Shown: piece after piece, positions 19,883 through 29,953 of the stretch
How positions within the stretch are numbered: the first letter of the stretch is position 1
Layout of the letters: each line of letters starts with the position of its first letter
Assembly: GCF_000725495.1 (NCBI RefSeq)
Contig: NZ_JNZD01000046.1
Location: forward strand, 17,517 to 81,516
DNA: 64,000 nucleotides
Direction: 5' to 3'
Origin: Streptomyces aureus
GTDB taxonomy: Bacteria; Actinomycetota; Actinomycetes; Streptomycetales; Streptomycetaceae
Made by a program: the position numbers and the translations under genes
Notes under the pieces: model-generated
Databases searched by the model: none
What the model was told of the DNA's origin: nothing
The model's input: only the letters and a program-made list of their open reading frames with translations

Positions 19883-21088
19883 TCAGTGGGCCGCTTTGAG
19901 CGGCAGCAGGGCGCTGATGCGGAACCCCCCGCCGGGCCGGGGCCCCGCGTCCAGGGTGCCGCCGACCATGCCGACGCGCTCCCGCATGCCGATCAGGCCG
20001 TGGCCCTGCCCGTCGGCGCCGCCCTCCTCGTACAGCTCGTGCGGCGCCCCCTTGCCGTCGTCCTCGACGAGCAGACCGAGGCCGTCGTCGAAGTAGACCA
20101 GACGGACGCTGGCGCCCGCGTTCGGGCCTCCGTGTTTGCGGGTGTTGGTCAGCGCCTCCTGGACGATGCGGTACGCCGTGAGTTCGACGCCGCTGGGCAG
20201 GGGGCGCGGGGTGCCCTCGACCTTGAAGTCGACGGGCAGGCCCGAGGTGCGGCACTGCTCGATGAGGTCGTCGAGCTGCTCGACGTCGGGCTGCGGAACG
20301 TACTCGCCGCTCTCCTGGTGCTCGCCGGTGCGCAGGACGCCGAGGAGCCGGCGCATCTCGGCGAGGGCCTGCCTGCCGGTCCCCGAGATGGTCTCCAGCG
20401 CCTTCCTGGCCTGCTCCGGGGCGGTGTCCATGACGTAGGCGGCGCCGTCGGCCTGCACCACCATGACCGAGACGTTGTGCGCCACGACGTCGTGCAGCTC
20501 GCGCGCGATCCGGGCGCGCTCGGCGGCGACCGCCACCTTGGCCTGCGCCTCGCGCTCCTTCTCCAGCCGGGCGGCCCGCTCCTCCAGCTGCGCGAGGTAG
20601 GCGCGGCGGGTGCGGATCGAGTCGCCGAGCACCCAGGCCAGCGCGAACGGGACGGTCTGGAAGATCGCTATGAAGACACCGCCCGCGCCGCTGGTCCCGT
20701 GCACGGGCCAGCGCAGCTGGGCGACCGTGCCCGCGCACAGGCCGCCGATCAGCGCGAGCCGGGAGGCCCAGCCCGCGCCGTTCGCGGCGACGGTGTAGAT
20801 GATCACCAGCATCGCGAAGTCCTCGGGCGCCGGCGGGACGTCCAGGATCAGTTGCGCGAGACCCGCCAGGACGGCCAGGACCAGCATCTTCTCGGGCATC
20901 CGGCGGCGCAGCGCGACGACCGCGCTCAGCGCGAAGGCGATCGGGAGCGCCACGGCCGTCGACGACGGCCCGTCGGCGGCGCCGTTGACGTTGCTGATGC
21001 TCACCCAGGAGATCCCGAGCAGGGCGACGGCCCAGAAGCTGTCGACCCATGTCGGGTACCTGCGGAGAAGGTCATAGAGGCGCTGCAC
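19883..21088 (-). CDS. Two-component sensor histidine kinase (HPK7 / DesK-like)
   Basis: 401 residues. About six transmembrane helices fill residues 15-165, followed by a short coiled segment (LEERAARLEKEREAQ). The dimerisation/phosphoacceptor helix has RIARELHDVVAHNVSVMVVQADGA (His near 215), and the ATPase domain ends with GHGLIGMRERV and GGGFRISALLPL. No large extracytoplasmic sensor loop is visible, so the signal may be sensed in the membrane. GTG start at 21088. Forms a pair with the downstream response regulator. Confidence 0.94.
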   Translation of the reverse strand: MQRLYDLLRRYPTWVDSFWAVALLGISWVSISNVNGAADGPSSTAVALPIAFALSAVVALRRRMPEKMLVLAVLAGLAQLILDVPPAPEDFAMLVIIYTVAANGAGWASRLALIGGLCAGTVAQLRWPVHGTSGAGGVFIAIFQTVPFALAWVLGDSIRTRRAYLAQLEERAARLEKEREAQAKVAVAAERARIARELHDVVAHNVSVMVVQADGAAYVMDTAPEQARKALETISGTGRQALAEMRRLLGVLRTGEHQESGEYVPQPDVEQLDDLIEQCRTSGLPVDFKVEGTPRPLPSGVELTAYRIVQEALTNTRKHGGPNAGASVRLVYFDDGLGLLVEDDGKGAPHELYEEGGADGQGHGLIGMRERVGMVGGTLDAGPRPGGGFRISALLPLKAAH

Positions 21089-21306
21089 GTAACCCAGAGT
21101 AGGGAGGCGTGCGGTGTGCTCGGGTCAACCGGAGGACCGATCCGGGACCGTCCCTCGTACTCCCCAAGGTGGATGCCCCCCGCTCCGGGACCTTCGGGGA
21201 ACCCCTTCGGAGAGGGCGGGGGCCGGGGTGCGAGCGGGAGCCGTACCGACCGGGGGGCGGCCGCCCGGAGACGGCCGCTGCGGGCACCAGCGCCTAGCCT
21301 GGCCCC

Positions 21307-22488
21307 GTGGAACGTGCGGCGGCTGATGAGTGGCGTGGGTGGCGCGAGGCGACGGAGGAGGCGCTGTACGGGCCCTCGGGGTTCTACCGCAGGGCCGAGG
21401 GACCGGCCGGGCACTTCCGGACCTCGGTGCACGCCTCCCCGCTGTTCGCGGGCGCGGTGGCCCGGCTGCTGTGCCGTCTCGACACGGCGCTCGGCCGGCC
21501 GGACCCGCTGGCCTTCGTCGACATGGCGGCCGGCCGCGGCGAGCTGGTGACCGCCGTCCTCGCCGCGCTGCCCCAGGATGTCGCAGCCCGCACGCGCGCG
21601 TACGCGGTCGAGCGGGCGGAGGGGCCCGCCGGTCTCGACCCCCGTGTCTCCTGGCTCGCCGAGCCGCCGCGGGGGGTCACCGGGCTGCTGTTCGCCAACG
21701 AGTGGCTGGACAACGTGCCCGTGGACGTCGCCGAGACGGACGGGGACGCGGTGCCCCGCCTGGTCCTCGTCCGCGACGACGGCACCGAGCGGCTCGGGGA
21801 CCCCGTCACCGGGGAGGACGCCCGCTGGCTGCGGACCTGGTGGTGGCCGCCGGCCGGTGACGGACCGGCGCCGGATCGGGACGAGGCGTCCCGTCCGGCG
21901 GGGGCGGGCGGCTCCGCCGGAGCGCCCCTCACGCCCGCCGAGGGCGCCCGGGCCGAGATCGGGCTCCCCCGGGACCGCGCCTGGGCCGGGGCCGTGGCCG
22001 CGCTGGAGCGGGGTCTCGCCGTCGCCGTCGACTACGCGCACTTCGCGGGCGGACGGCCGCCCTTCGGCACCCTCACCGGCTTCCGGGAGGGACGCGAGAC
22101 CGCACCGGTGCCGGACGGCTCGTGCGACATCACCGCCCACGTGGCGCTCGACGCGTGCGCCCTGCCCGGCGGACGCGTGGTGACGCAGCGCGCGGCCCTG
22201 GGCGCGCTGGGCGTGAGCGGCGCCCGTCCCCCGCTGGCCCTGGCGTCCACGGACCCGGCCGCCTATGTGCGGGCCCTCGCGGGCGCCGGCCAAGCGGCGG
22301 AACTGACCGCGCCGGGCGGGCTCGGCGACTTCGGCTGGCTGCTCCAGCCCGTCGGCCTCCCCGACGGGCTCCAGGGCCCCACGGACAGCGCCCTGCGCGA
22401 GGCCCTCCTCGCGGACGTGCCCGGCGTGGTCGGCGTTCCCGGCCGCGGGGCCCTACTTGTCGATGTCCCCGACCACGAAGAACAGTGA
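21307..22488 (+). CDS. SAM-dependent methyltransferase, MidA / NDUFAF7 family
   Basis: 393 residues with YGPSGFYRR at the N-terminus, the SAM motif [19 protein letters not shown] near 65-84 and the family signature [14 protein letters not shown] near 135. A C-terminal half contains [22 protein letters not shown] and ITAHVALD. Mitochondrial NDUFAF7 methylates the complex I subunit homologous to NuoD. The gene is convergent with, and overlaps by 36 bp, an orphan nuoD. That makes NuoD methylation an appealing inference. GTG start at 21307. Confidence 0.87.
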   Translation: MERAAADEWRGWREATEEALYGPSGFYRRAEGPAGHFRTSVHASPLFAGAVARLLCRLDTALGRPDPLAFVDMAAGRGELVTAVLAALPQDVAARTRAYAVERAEGPAGLDPRVSWLAEPPRGVTGLLFANEWLDNVPVDVAETDGDAVPRLVLVRDDGTERLGDPVTGEDARWLRTWWWPPAGDGPAPDRDEASRPAGAGGSAGAPLTPAEGARAEIGLPRDRAWAGAVAALERGLAVAVDYAHFAGGRPPFGTLTGFREGRETAPVPDGSCDITAHVALDACALPGGRVVTQRAALGALGVSGARPPLALASTDPAAYVRALAGAGQAAELTAPGGLGDFGWLLQPVGLPDGLQGPTDSALREALLADVPGVVGVPGRGALLVDVPDHEEQ

Positions 22489-23604
22489 CCCCAGGATCGC
22501 CACCATGTCGGCGACCAGCGTCCCGGGCAGCAGCTCGGTGAGCGCCTGGATGTTGTTGAAGGAGGCGGACCGCAGCTTCAGCCGGTACGGGGTCTTCTCG
22601 CCCTTGCTGACGAGGTAGTAGCCGTTGATGCCGAGCGGGTTCTCGGTCCAGGCGTACGTGTGCCCCTCGGGCGCCTTCAGCACCTTCGGCAGGCGCTGGT
22701 TGACCGGGCCGGGCGGCAGCTCGGCCAGCCGGTCCAGGCAGGCGTCCGCGAGGTCCAGGGAGTTGTGCGTCTGCTCCAGGAGGCACTCGAAGCGGGCCAG
22801 GCAGTCGCCGTCCTCGCGGGTGACGACCTTCAGGGTCTCCTGGAGCTCCCCGTAGGCGAGGTAGGGCTCGTCGCGGCGCAGGTCGAAGTCCACTCCGGAG
22901 GCCCGCGCGATGGGGCCACTCACGCCGTACGCGTGCACGGCCGCCGGCGCGAGGACGCCGACCCCGCGGGTCCGGCCCCGGAAGATCTCGTTGCCGAGCA
23001 CCAGGTCGTCGTACACGTCCATGCGCGAACGCAGCGCGGCGACGCAGGCACGCGCGCGGGTGGCCCATCCGGCCGGAAGGTCCTCCTTGAGGCCGCCGAC
23101 GCGGTTGAACATGTAGTGCATGCGCCCGCCGGAGATCTCCTCCATGACGTGCTGCAGTTCCTCGCGCTCGGTGAAGGCGTGGAAGATCGGGGTGATCCCG
23201 CCGAGTTCCAGGGGGTAGGACCCGAGGAACATCAGGTGGTTCAGGACCCGGTTCAGCTCCGCGAGCAGCGTGCGCATCCACACCGCGCGCGCCGGGACCT
23301 CCATGCCGAGCATCCGCTCCACGGCCAGGACGACGCCCAGCTCGTTCGAGAACGCCGACAGCCAGTCGTGGCGGTTGGCGAGCATGATGATCTGACGGTA
23401 GTCGCGCGCCTCGAAGAGCTTCTCCGCGCCGCGGTGCATATAGCCGATGACCGGCTCCGCGTGCTGGATCCGCTCGCCGTCCAGTACGAGCCGCAGGCGC
23501 AGCACGCCGTGGGTCGAGGGGTGCTGCGGGCCGATGTTGAGCACCATGTCGGTGCTCTCGGCGGCGCCGCCGATCCCGACCACGGTCTCCGTCGTAGGAG
23601 TCAT
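22453..23604 (-). CDS. Orphan NADH-quinone oxidoreductase subunit D (NuoD-like)
   Basis: 383 residues, somewhat shorter than the nuo-operon NuoD. It starts [13 protein letters not shown], then [19 protein letters not shown] (quinone-site region), [28 protein letters not shown]-type [10 protein letters not shown], and the C-terminal GDIDK. No other nuo gene is in the window, so this is a stand-alone paralogue of the 49-kDa peripheral-arm subunit. Its partners are unknown. It is flanked by a MidA-type methyltransferase (convergent) and divergent PH-domain membrane proteins. Confidence 0.92.
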   Translation of the reverse strand: MTPTTETVVGIGGAAESTDMVLNIGPQHPSTHGVLRLRLVLDGERIQHAEPVIGYMHRGAEKLFEARDYRQIIMLANRHDWLSAFSNELGVVLAVERMLGMEVPARAVWMRTLLAELNRVLNHLMFLGSYPLELGGITPIFHAFTEREELQHVMEEISGGRMHYMFNRVGGLKEDLPAGWATRARACVAALRSRMDVYDDLVLGNEIFRGRTRGVGVLAPAAVHAYGVSGPIARASGVDFDLRRDEPYLAYGELQETLKVVTREDGDCLARFECLLEQTHNSLDLADACLDRLAELPPGPVNQRLPKVLKAPEGHTYAWTENPLGINGYYLVSKGEKTPYRLKLRSASFNNIQALTELLPGTLVADMVAILGSLFFVVGDIDK

Positions 23605-23635
23605 GGCCCCAGTCTCCCCTACGTACGCTTGCCTC

Positions 23636-24139
23636 ATGGAGACGGGGAGCGTACGGACCGAGGGGAACGCGCCGGGGGAGCCGGTCTGGACCGGACTGCC
23701 TCCGGGGCTGCTGCGCATGCGACGACTGCTGCTGGTGGTGTGGCTGGGACTCCTGGCGGTCGTCGCCGGGGTGCTCCTCGCGCTGTTCGCACCACCGGGC
23801 TGGGTGGCCCTCGCCCTGCTGCCGCTCGTCCTCGCCGGGTGGGGCTGGCACATGCTGGGGCGCAACTGGCGCTCCTGGCGGTACGCGGAACGCGCCGACG
23901 ACCTGCTGATCAGCCGGGGCGTGCTGTGGCGTGAGGAGACCGTCGTGCCGTACGGGCGCATGCAGCTGGTCGAGGTGACCTCCGGTCCGCTGGAACGTCA
24001 CTTCAGGCTCGCCGGCGTGCAACTGCACACGGCCGCCGCGGCCACCGACGCGCGCATCCCGGGGCTCGACCCGGCCGAGGCGGAGCGACTGCGGGACCGG
24101 CTGACCGAGCTGGGCGAGGCCCGATCGGCGGGCCTGTGA
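23636..24139 (+). CDS. PH-domain membrane protein (YdbS-like)
   Basis: 167 residues. Two transmembrane helices (about 30-50 and 55-72) are followed by a bacterial PH (bPH2) domain with [28 protein letters not shown] and a C-terminal [12 protein letters not shown] segment. YdbS/YdbT-type proteins usually occur in pairs. The next gene overlaps by 4 bp (GTGA) and encodes the larger YdbT-like partner. Cellular role unknown; membrane stress or antimicrobial resistance has been suggested for homologues. Confidence 0.88.
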   Translation: METGSVRTEGNAPGEPVWTGLPPGLLRMRRLLLVVWLGLLAVVAGVLLALFAPPGWVALALLPLVLAGWGWHMLGRNWRSWRYAERADDLLISRGVLWREETVVPYGRMQLVEVTSGPLERHFRLAGVQLHTAAAATDARIPGLDPAEAERLRDRLTELGEARSAGL

Positions 24140-25797
24140 GCACGGCCTCCCCGGACCCCTCGGTCTCCCCGGACCTATCGGCCGACCCGGACCTCCCGGC
24201 CCACCTGGACGCCTCGGCCCGCCCGGACCTCCCGGACCTCCCGGCCCACCCTGACGTCCCGGACACCTCGGCCCGCCCGGCCGCCGTGCCCGGCGGCCTC
24301 CCGGACGCCGCGGCCGGTTCCGGACCTGCCGGCTTCCCCTCCCCGACGGCCGGGGCGGGCCACGACGGCTCCGTACCGGACGACGGCGGCTCGGCACGCG
24401 GCGACGGCGGTTCCGTACGCGGCGACGGGGACTCCGTGCGCGAAGACGGCGGTTCCGTACGCGGCGACGGGGACTCCGTGCCCGGGGACTCCGCCGCGGG
24501 GTTGGGTGAACGGCCGCTGTCCGAGCGGCGGTTGCATCCCGTGACCCCGTTCCGGCGCGCCTGGGCGCCGGTCGCCGTCCTCGCCGGCTGGGCCGTCCAC
24601 GACCCGGGCCAGGCGCAGGAGCAGCTGACCCGGCTCACCACGACCGCGCTGCTCGTCGGCCTCGCCGTGATCGTCCCGGGCGCCGCCCTCTACGGCTTCC
24701 TGAGCTGGTGGTTCACCCACTTCGCGGTGACCGACACCGAACTGCGCATCCGTACCGGCCTGTTGTTCCGCCGCACCGCCCACATCCGGCTCGAACGGCT
24801 CCAGGCCGTCGACATCACCCAGCCCCTGCTGGCCCGGGTCGCGGGCGTCGCCAAGCTCAAGCTCGACGTCGTCGGGACCGACGACAAGGACGAACTCGCC
24901 TACCTGGGCGAGGGCGAGGCCCGCCGACTGCGCGCCGAACTCCTGGCCCGGGCAGCCGGGTTCGCGCCCGAGGCGGCCTCCGAGGTCGGCGAGGCACCGG
25001 TGCGGCCGCTGCTGCACGTCCCGCCCGGCGTCCTCGCGGCCTCCGTGCTGCTCACCGGCACCACCTGGGCCTCCCTGGCCGCCGCCCTCGTCGTCCCCAC
25101 GCTCCTGTGGTTCGCCACGCACAGCGCCTGGACGGTCCTCGCGACCGGGCTGCCCCTGCTCGGCGCGGCGGGCGCGAGCAGCGTCGGGCGGTTCGTCGGC
25201 GAGTACGACTGGACGGTGGGCGAGTCCCCCGACGGGCTGCGCATCGACCACGGGCTCCTGGACCGGGCGCACGAGACGGTGCCGCCGGGACGCGTGCAGA
25301 CCGTGAGGATCGTCGAGCCCTTGCTGTGGCGCGGCCGCTGGGTGCGCGTCGAACTGGACGTGGCCGGGTCGTCGAACGCGGTCCTCGTGCCCGTCGCCCC
25401 GCGCGAGGTGGCGTACGCCGTGATCGCCGCTGTGCTCCCCGGGACCACCGTCCCCGCGCTGCCGGCCCGGCCGCCGCGGCGGGCCGGCTGGTGCGCGCCG
25501 CTCCGGTGGCGCGGGTACGGACTCGCCGTCACCGACGCCGTGTTCGCCACGCGGCGCGGGCTCCTGAGGCGCCGTCTCCACCTCGTCCCGCACGCCAAGG
25601 TGCAGAGCGTCCGGCTGACGCAGGGACCCTGGGAGCGCTTCAAGGGGCTCGCCGACGTCCACGTCGACGCGGGGGCCGGCAAGACGGTGACGGCACGGCT
25701 GCGGGACGCCGGGGAGGCGGCGGAGCTGCTCCGGGCGCAGGCGGACCGGTCCCGCACGGGGCGGCGGGAGGCGCCGCCGGACCGCTGGATGGCCTGA
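24136..25797 (+). CDS. PH-domain membrane protein (YdbT-like) with disordered N-terminal repeats
   Basis: 553 residues. The first ~130 are low-complexity: alternating Pro/Asp phrases (PDLPAHPDV type), then Gly/Asp repeats of [13 protein letters not shown] type. Transmembrane helices follow near 150-195. A PH motif [32 protein letters not shown] precedes more membrane helices near 300-350. Two further PH segments have [23 protein letters not shown] and ...[26 protein letters not shown] start overlapping the previous stop. The repeat region is unusual for this family and may vary between strains. Confidence 0.87.
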   Translation: MSTASPDPSVSPDLSADPDLPAHLDASARPDLPDLPAHPDVPDTSARPAAVPGGLPDAAAGSGPAGFPSPTAGAGHDGSVPDDGGSARGDGGSVRGDGDSVREDGGSVRGDGDSVPGDSAAGLGERPLSERRLHPVTPFRRAWAPVAVLAGWAVHDPGQAQEQLTRLTTTALLVGLAVIVPGAALYGFLSWWFTHFAVTDTELRIRTGLLFRRTAHIRLERLQAVDITQPLLARVAGVAKLKLDVVGTDDKDELAYLGEGEARRLRAELLARAAGFAPEAASEVGEAPVRPLLHVPPGVLAASVLLTGTTWASLAAALVVPTLLWFATHSAWTVLATGLPLLGAAGASSVGRFVGEYDWTVGESPDGLRIDHGLLDRAHETVPPGRVQTVRIVEPLLWRGRWVRVELDVAGSSNAVLVPVAPREVAYAVIAAVLPGTTVPALPARPPRRAGWCAPLRWRGYGLAVTDAVFATRRGLLRRRLHLVPHAKVQSVRLTQGPWERFKGLADVHVDAGAGKTVTARLRDAGEAAELLRAQADRSRTGRREAPPDRWMA

Positions 25798-25984
25798 GCC
25801 GCGCCCGCGTCCGGGCCCGGGCCGAGCCGTGCCCGTGTCCGGGCCGCACTGGTCATCGCGCCGCCCCGTCCCTGCTGACGTTCACAACGGGCGGGGTTCA
25901 CGTCTGCGCTGACGTGTGCGCCGGAAGCGAGGTCCGGGCCGGAGCCGCCCGGGGAAGGTCCGCCCGCGGAGCGTGCCCCGTGTG

Positions 25985-26450
25985 TCTCGGGCGCCCCGGT
26001 CGGTGCGGGGTGGTGCCGGGTGGTTCCGGTCGGTGCAGGGTGATGCCGGGTGGTCCCGGCCGGTCCCGGTCGGTGCCGGGCGGTCCCGGTCGGTGCAGGG
26101 TGATGCCGGGTGGTCCCGGCCGGTGCCGGGCGGTCCCGGTCGGTGCAGGGTGATGCCGAGTGGTCCCCGCCGGTGCCGGGTGGTCCCGGTCGGTGCCGGT
26201 GGTCCCGGTCGGTGCCGGGCCATGCCGACCGGGGCTGGACGGTGCTGGACGGTGCCAGCCCAAGCTGGGCCGTACCGACCAGGGTTGGACGGTACCGACC
26301 GAGGCTCGGCCGCGCCGCCCCAAGCTGGGCCGCGCCGACGCAGGATGGGCTGTGCCGACCGGCGCTGGACAGTGCCGACCGGGGCTCGGCCGTGCCGGCC
26401 CAAACTGGGCCGTGCCGACCGGTGGCGGGGCGGACCGGACCGGGCCGGTC
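25985..26450. repeat. Degenerate minisatellite-like repeat block
   Basis: The first half (about 25990-26225) repeats GGTGCCGGGTGGTCCCGGTC and GGTGCAGGGTGATGCC phrases in units of about 17, 25 and 50 bp. The second half (26225-26450) repeats CGACCGGGGCTGGACGGTG and CCCAAGCTGGGCCGTACC phrases. There is strong G-over-C strand bias in the first half. Unit order is irregular, so this is not a CRISPR array. Slippage or recombination is the likely origin. Confidence 0.75.
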
Positions 26451-26523
26451 AGGGATGGGCGTGGCGGATCGGGCCGGTCGGCGATGAGCGGCGGGGCGGC
26501 CTCCGGGCGTGGCGCGGGAAACG

Positions 26524-26560
26524 CGTGGGGGGCAGTGGCGTCATGCCACTGCCCCCCACG
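26524..26560. terminator. Terminator hairpin at the convergent junction
   Basis: Perfect stem of 16 bp (26524-26539 with 26545-26560) with a GTCAT loop. It lies 29 bp past the stop of the gene at 26590. The U-tract on the minus side is poor (UUU after three bases). Confidence 0.75.
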
Positions 26561-26589
26561 TCGTCACGCCCGTCCGGCGGCCGGCCGGC

Positions 26590-28275
26590 TCAGGAAGCCG
26601 CGCTCCGCAGCCCGGTCATGTCGATGTGCTCGGTCTCGTCGTGCTCGGTCAGGTCGATGACCTGACGGTCGCCACCCTCCGAAGCCCCGCCCGCGGACTC
26701 GGCCTCGTGCACCGCGAGCGCTTCCTGGCCGACCACGTCGGCGAGGTCCTCGTTCTGCACGGCCTCCACCGCGGCGTCCGCCTCCTCCTTCTGCGTACCG
26801 AAGAAGTCGAACCCTCCCTCGACCGGAGGGCGCCGCACCGGCGCGGTCTGCGGGACGACGGCCACCGCCGTCGGCACGGTGAAGTGACCGGTGCGCTGGG
26901 CGGGCCTGGCCGGCGGAAGCGCCGCCCGGGCCGGCGGTGCCGCCACGGCCCGGCGGGAGGTGTCGGGTGCTGCGGGCGACGACGGCTCGGCGTCGGCGGC
27001 CGCGCGCTGGTGCTCGCGGGCCGCCTCGGGCTTCCCCTGCGCCCCACCCGCCTCCGCCGCGGAGTCCGGTGCCGGACCCGTCCCGGTGGCCGGAGCGCTC
27101 TTCGGGGCCTGCTCGCCGTTCGCCGCGCGGTCCCGGGTCGCGACGAGTTCCTTCGTGGCGGCCGCGCCCTTCTGCAGCGCAGCGCGCTTCTTCGCCGCCG
27201 CGTCCCTCTGGACGGCCGCGTCCAGAGCGGACCCGTTGGGGGCGGGCAGGTCGGTCAGCGAACCGGCCTCGTCCGGACGGGGTTCGGCGTCCGGCAGCGC
27301 GAGGGCCACGGACGTCCCGGCCGTGCCGGTGCCCTCCGTCTCACCCGCGATGCGGCTCAGCGCGGCTCCGGCCCGCAGGAAGAGCGAGGAGCCGGCCGGG
27401 GAGAACACCTCGGGGGCGGCCTCGGCCTTGGCGTCCTGGTCGTCGTGCGCGTCCGGGAGGGCGGTGTCGTCGTCGGGTGCCATGAAGGCCTCGATGGCGT
27501 CGTCCGACCCGCCGCCGGAACCGGGCGCCCCGTCCTCGGAGTCCGTGGAGCCCTCGGGCTCCGCCGGCCCGTCGGAGGACTCGGGCGACTCGGTGGACTC
27601 GGACGACTCGGGCGACGGTGCCGCCTCGGTCCCGTCCGGTCCGTCCGGGGTCCCGGTCTCCTCGGGCGCCTCCGTCTGGTCGACGGCCTCGGAGGAGTCG
27701 GCCGGCTCGGTGACCTCGAGGGCACCCGCCGTCTCGTGGGTGTCCGTCACCTCGGCGGAGTCGGCGGCCTCGATCTCGTCCGGGGCCGTCCGCGCGGCCG
27801 GCAGGGCACGGGCCGGAACCGATGCCTCTATGGCCAGCTGCCGGCGTCCCTCCAGGGCGGTGGCCCGCTCGGTCTCCGCCGTGGCGTACCGCCGCAGCAG
27901 CGCCGCGTGTTCGTTGCGCAGGCCGGCCAGTTCGGTGCGCTTGGCGCGCAGCTTCTGCTCCAGCTTGGCCCGCAGTTCGCGCGACTCGTCGAGATCCGTC
28001 TCCAGCTCGGCGACGCGCTCCTCGTGGCGCCACTCGTCGCTCGCCCGCGCGCGCGTGAGATCGGCGACGCGTTTGCCCGCCGCGGTGTCCCATTGGCGCA
28101 GGACGACCGCGCTGACGACCGCCGTCGCCGCGGCACCGGCGGCCAGGACACGGAGCGCGAACGCGTCCGTGAACAGCCAGGGCCCTATGGCGAAGACGAG
28201 CGACACGCCGGCGATCGCCGAGGAAGGCAGCACCCTGTGCAAGGGCGGGGAATGGCGGTGGCGTCCACGTGGCAT
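26590..28275 (-). CDS. Membrane-anchored coiled-coil protein with long disordered acidic region
   Basis: 561 residues. Two transmembrane helices near 15-60 follow a basic N-terminus (MPRGRHRHSPPLHRV). A coiled coil spans about 70-155 (ERVAELETDLDESRELRAKLEQKLRAKR). Then come about 130 residues rich in Glu/Ser/Asp/Pro and further Ala-rich disordered sequence, ending in VIDLTEHDETEHIDMTGLRSAAS. No catalytic domain is recognised. Such scaffolding-like proteins are common in Streptomyces, but the role is unknown. No clear ribosome-binding site precedes the ATG at 28275, and a leader hairpin lies directly upstream. Confidence 0.8.
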   Translation of the reverse strand: MPRGRHRHSPPLHRVLPSSAIAGVSLVFAIGPWLFTDAFALRVLAAGAAATAVVSAVVLRQWDTAAGKRVADLTRARASDEWRHEERVAELETDLDESRELRAKLEQKLRAKRTELAGLRNEHAALLRRYATAETERATALEGRRQLAIEASVPARALPAARTAPDEIEAADSAEVTDTHETAGALEVTEPADSSEAVDQTEAPEETGTPDGPDGTEAAPSPESSESTESPESSDGPAEPEGSTDSEDGAPGSGGGSDDAIEAFMAPDDDTALPDAHDDQDAKAEAAPEVFSPAGSSLFLRAGAALSRIAGETEGTGTAGTSVALALPDAEPRPDEAGSLTDLPAPNGSALDAAVQRDAAAKKRAALQKGAAATKELVATRDRAANGEQAPKSAPATGTGPAPDSAAEAGGAQGKPEAAREHQRAAADAEPSSPAAPDTSRRAVAAPPARAALPPARPAQRTGHFTVPTAVAVVPQTAPVRRPPVEGGFDFFGTQKEEADAAVEAVQNEDLADVVGQEALAVHEAESAGGASEGGDRQVIDLTEHDETEHIDMTGLRSAAS

Positions 28276-28623
28276 GGCCAGAAACTTACCGCGCGTAGGC
28301 GAATCTTGGTGCCCCGCGCGGTAAAAACCCGGCTTCCCCGGAGGCTTTGTCCTGTACCGAGCGGCTACAGAGCACACTACTTGTCCCACAAAGCCCGCCG
28401 CGCCCCCTGTCCCACCGGCTCCTCGATCAATTCCGGCGGCTCCGGAAGTTCACCGAATCGGAATGACCGGCGCCCGGCATTCCCCCGCCGGGCGGCATTT
28501 CCCCGCGCCGGGCGGCCCAATTCACCTGTCGCTCGCGGGCACCGTCCTTCCGCGCGCCGGAGCCGCTCGCGGCGGCGTCCCTCCCCGCGCCGGGGCCGGT
28601 GGCGGCACCGGCGCGGGCCCCGG
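28276..28623. other. Intergenic region between two minus-strand genes
   Basis: 348 bp with the leader inverted repeat (28286-28324), an AT-richer promoter-like stretch near 28320-28385 and, at 28470-28620, Gly/Pro-type GC-rich sequence with CGCCGGGCGGC repeats. No gene is supported. Confidence 0.55.
28286..28324 (-). promoter_or_regulatory. Inverted repeat in the 5' leader of the coiled-coil membrane protein
   Basis: Perfect 10-bp arms (TTACCGCGCG at 28286-28295 and its complement at 28315-28324) end 11 bases before the start codon. The element could be an operator or, in RNA, a hairpin next to the start. A T5 run precedes it on the minus strand. No function is proven. Confidence 0.5.
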
Positions 28624-29754
28624 TCAGCGGTCGCTCAGCCGTCCGCTGATCCACTGCAGCGTCGCCGGGATCTCCCGCCGCCAGGTGTTGAAGTTGTGGC
28701 CGCCGCTGTCGAGGATGATCGACGAGATCCGGGTGAGCCCCTTGGATTTCACGAGGTCTATGAAGTCCAGCGTGGCCCGGTAGTTGGATTCGCCCACCCT
28801 GCTGCTGGTGACGAGGAGCGAGGTGTCCGGCGCGGGCTTGTTCCGCAGGTACCAGCGCAGGTCCGCACTGTTGCGCAGAGCCTTGTCGCCGCGGAACAGA
28901 TCGCCCGTCGTCCGGTCGATCGGCGCCTTGTAGTACGGCGACAGTCCGGCGCCCGCCGCGTACACCCCGGGATGGTGGACGGCCAGTTTCAGCGCGCAGT
29001 ACCCGCCCGTCGAGTCGCCGATCACGCCCCAGCTCCGGGGATTCCTGCCCACCCGGTAGTGGTCCGACACGGCCTCGGGGAGGTCCTTGGCGAAGAAGGA
29101 CTCGGTCCGCGGGCCGCCGGGGATGTCCACGCACTCGGTGTCCCGCGGGGGCGCGACCGTCGGCCGCAGCATCACGAGGATCATCGGCTGGGTCCTGCCC
29201 TCCCTGACCAAACGATTCGCCGTCTGCGGGAAGTGCAGTGCCTTGATGAGCGCCCGGGCGGTTCCGGGATAGCCGGTCAGCACCGTGACCGCGGGAAACG
29301 TACGGGTGCGGTACTGCGGCTGGAAGTACTCGGGCGGCAGATAGACGTACGCCGGTGTCGCGATGCCGGTCGTCCGGCCGACGATGTCGATCTTCTGGAT
29401 CTGGCCGCCGGTGCCGGGCCGGGCCCCGCCCGAGACCATCACCTGCTCGGTGTCCACCACCTGGAGCGGGCCGCCGCCCGGACCGCTCGCGCCGTTGTGG
29501 TCGACGACCACGCCCTCGCCGCGCTCCTGGCCCATGAGGTCCGCCCAGCTGGCGTAGAACCCGAACGCCTGATTGGCACTCAGCCCCACCGAGGCGAACA
29601 GCAGCACCTGGGTGGCGAGCAGCAGACCCACCCGCCCGCTGACGGACCACCAGGTACGTCGGGCGAGCCGCGGCCACCACCACACCGTGCCGATGAAAAG
29701 CAGCACGGCGAGCAGGACCACCAATGCCAGCACCTTGTTGCTCGTGAGACCCAT
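28624..29754 (-). CDS. Membrane-anchored esterase-D / antigen-85-like α/β-hydrolase
   Basis: 376 residues. Two or three N-terminal transmembrane helices (about 8-25, 37-55, 60-75) precede an extracytoplasmic esterase fold (PF00756 type): TPAYVYLPPEYF near 130, FPAVTVLTGYPGT, the nucleophile elbow WGVIGDSTGGYCALKLA (Ser near 243), and the C-terminal His in DSGGHNFNTWRREIPATL. The Asp/Glu is probably in the TSLLVTSSRVGE region. The substrate is unknown; relatives act on cell-envelope esters. It is divergent from the MprF-like gene. Confidence 0.87.
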   Translation of the reverse strand: MGLTSNKVLALVVLLAVLLFIGTVWWWPRLARRTWWSVSGRVGLLLATQVLLFASVGLSANQAFGFYASWADLMGQERGEGVVVDHNGASGPGGGPLQVVDTEQVMVSGGARPGTGGQIQKIDIVGRTTGIATPAYVYLPPEYFQPQYRTRTFPAVTVLTGYPGTARALIKALHFPQTANRLVREGRTQPMILVMLRPTVAPPRDTECVDIPGGPRTESFFAKDLPEAVSDHYRVGRNPRSWGVIGDSTGGYCALKLAVHHPGVYAAGAGLSPYYKAPIDRTTGDLFRGDKALRNSADLRWYLRNKPAPDTSLLVTSSRVGESNYRATLDFIDLVKSKGLTRISSIILDSGGHNFNTWRREIPATLQWISGRLSDR

Positions 29755-29953
29755 GGGCTGCTCCGCCTGCGCTTTCCGTCCGGGTCCGTCCCGCGCATTG
29801 GCGAGTCCTTGCCCTGGACTTTCCTTGCCTTTTGAAACGGCTTTCCGGAAGGGAGTGAACCTGTCTCCCCAAGACACCGTCCTAGAGGGCGCAATGTCGC
29901 CGGATGCCGGAATGGCACCGGATTCAAGGTCTCTCGCGGAACCACGGGATGCG

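Larger units (their letters stand above)
25798..26589. other. Long convergent intergenic region dominated by degenerate repeats
   Basis: 792 bp between the convergent YdbT-like gene and the membrane protein at 26590. From about 25985 to 26450 the plus strand is built from recurring short G-rich phrases (see repeat entry), and a strong hairpin ends it at 26524-26560. Reading frames here exist only because the repeats lack stops, and all six frames have atypical composition. Confidence 0.7.

Noticed and set aside
22130..24397. Minus-strand frame overlapping nuoD and PH-domain genes
   Set aside because: Its composition is Arg/Gly/Pro-rich and it conflicts with NuoD and YdbS/YdbT homologues on the correct frames.
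25985..26450. Possible CRISPR array
   Set aside because: Repeat units vary in length, order and sequence and there are no unique spacers of uniform size.
26509..29835. Plus-strand frame of over 1100 codons
   Set aside because: It is antisense to two well-supported minus-strand genes and contains repeated Val/Gly/Arg phrases without a domain.
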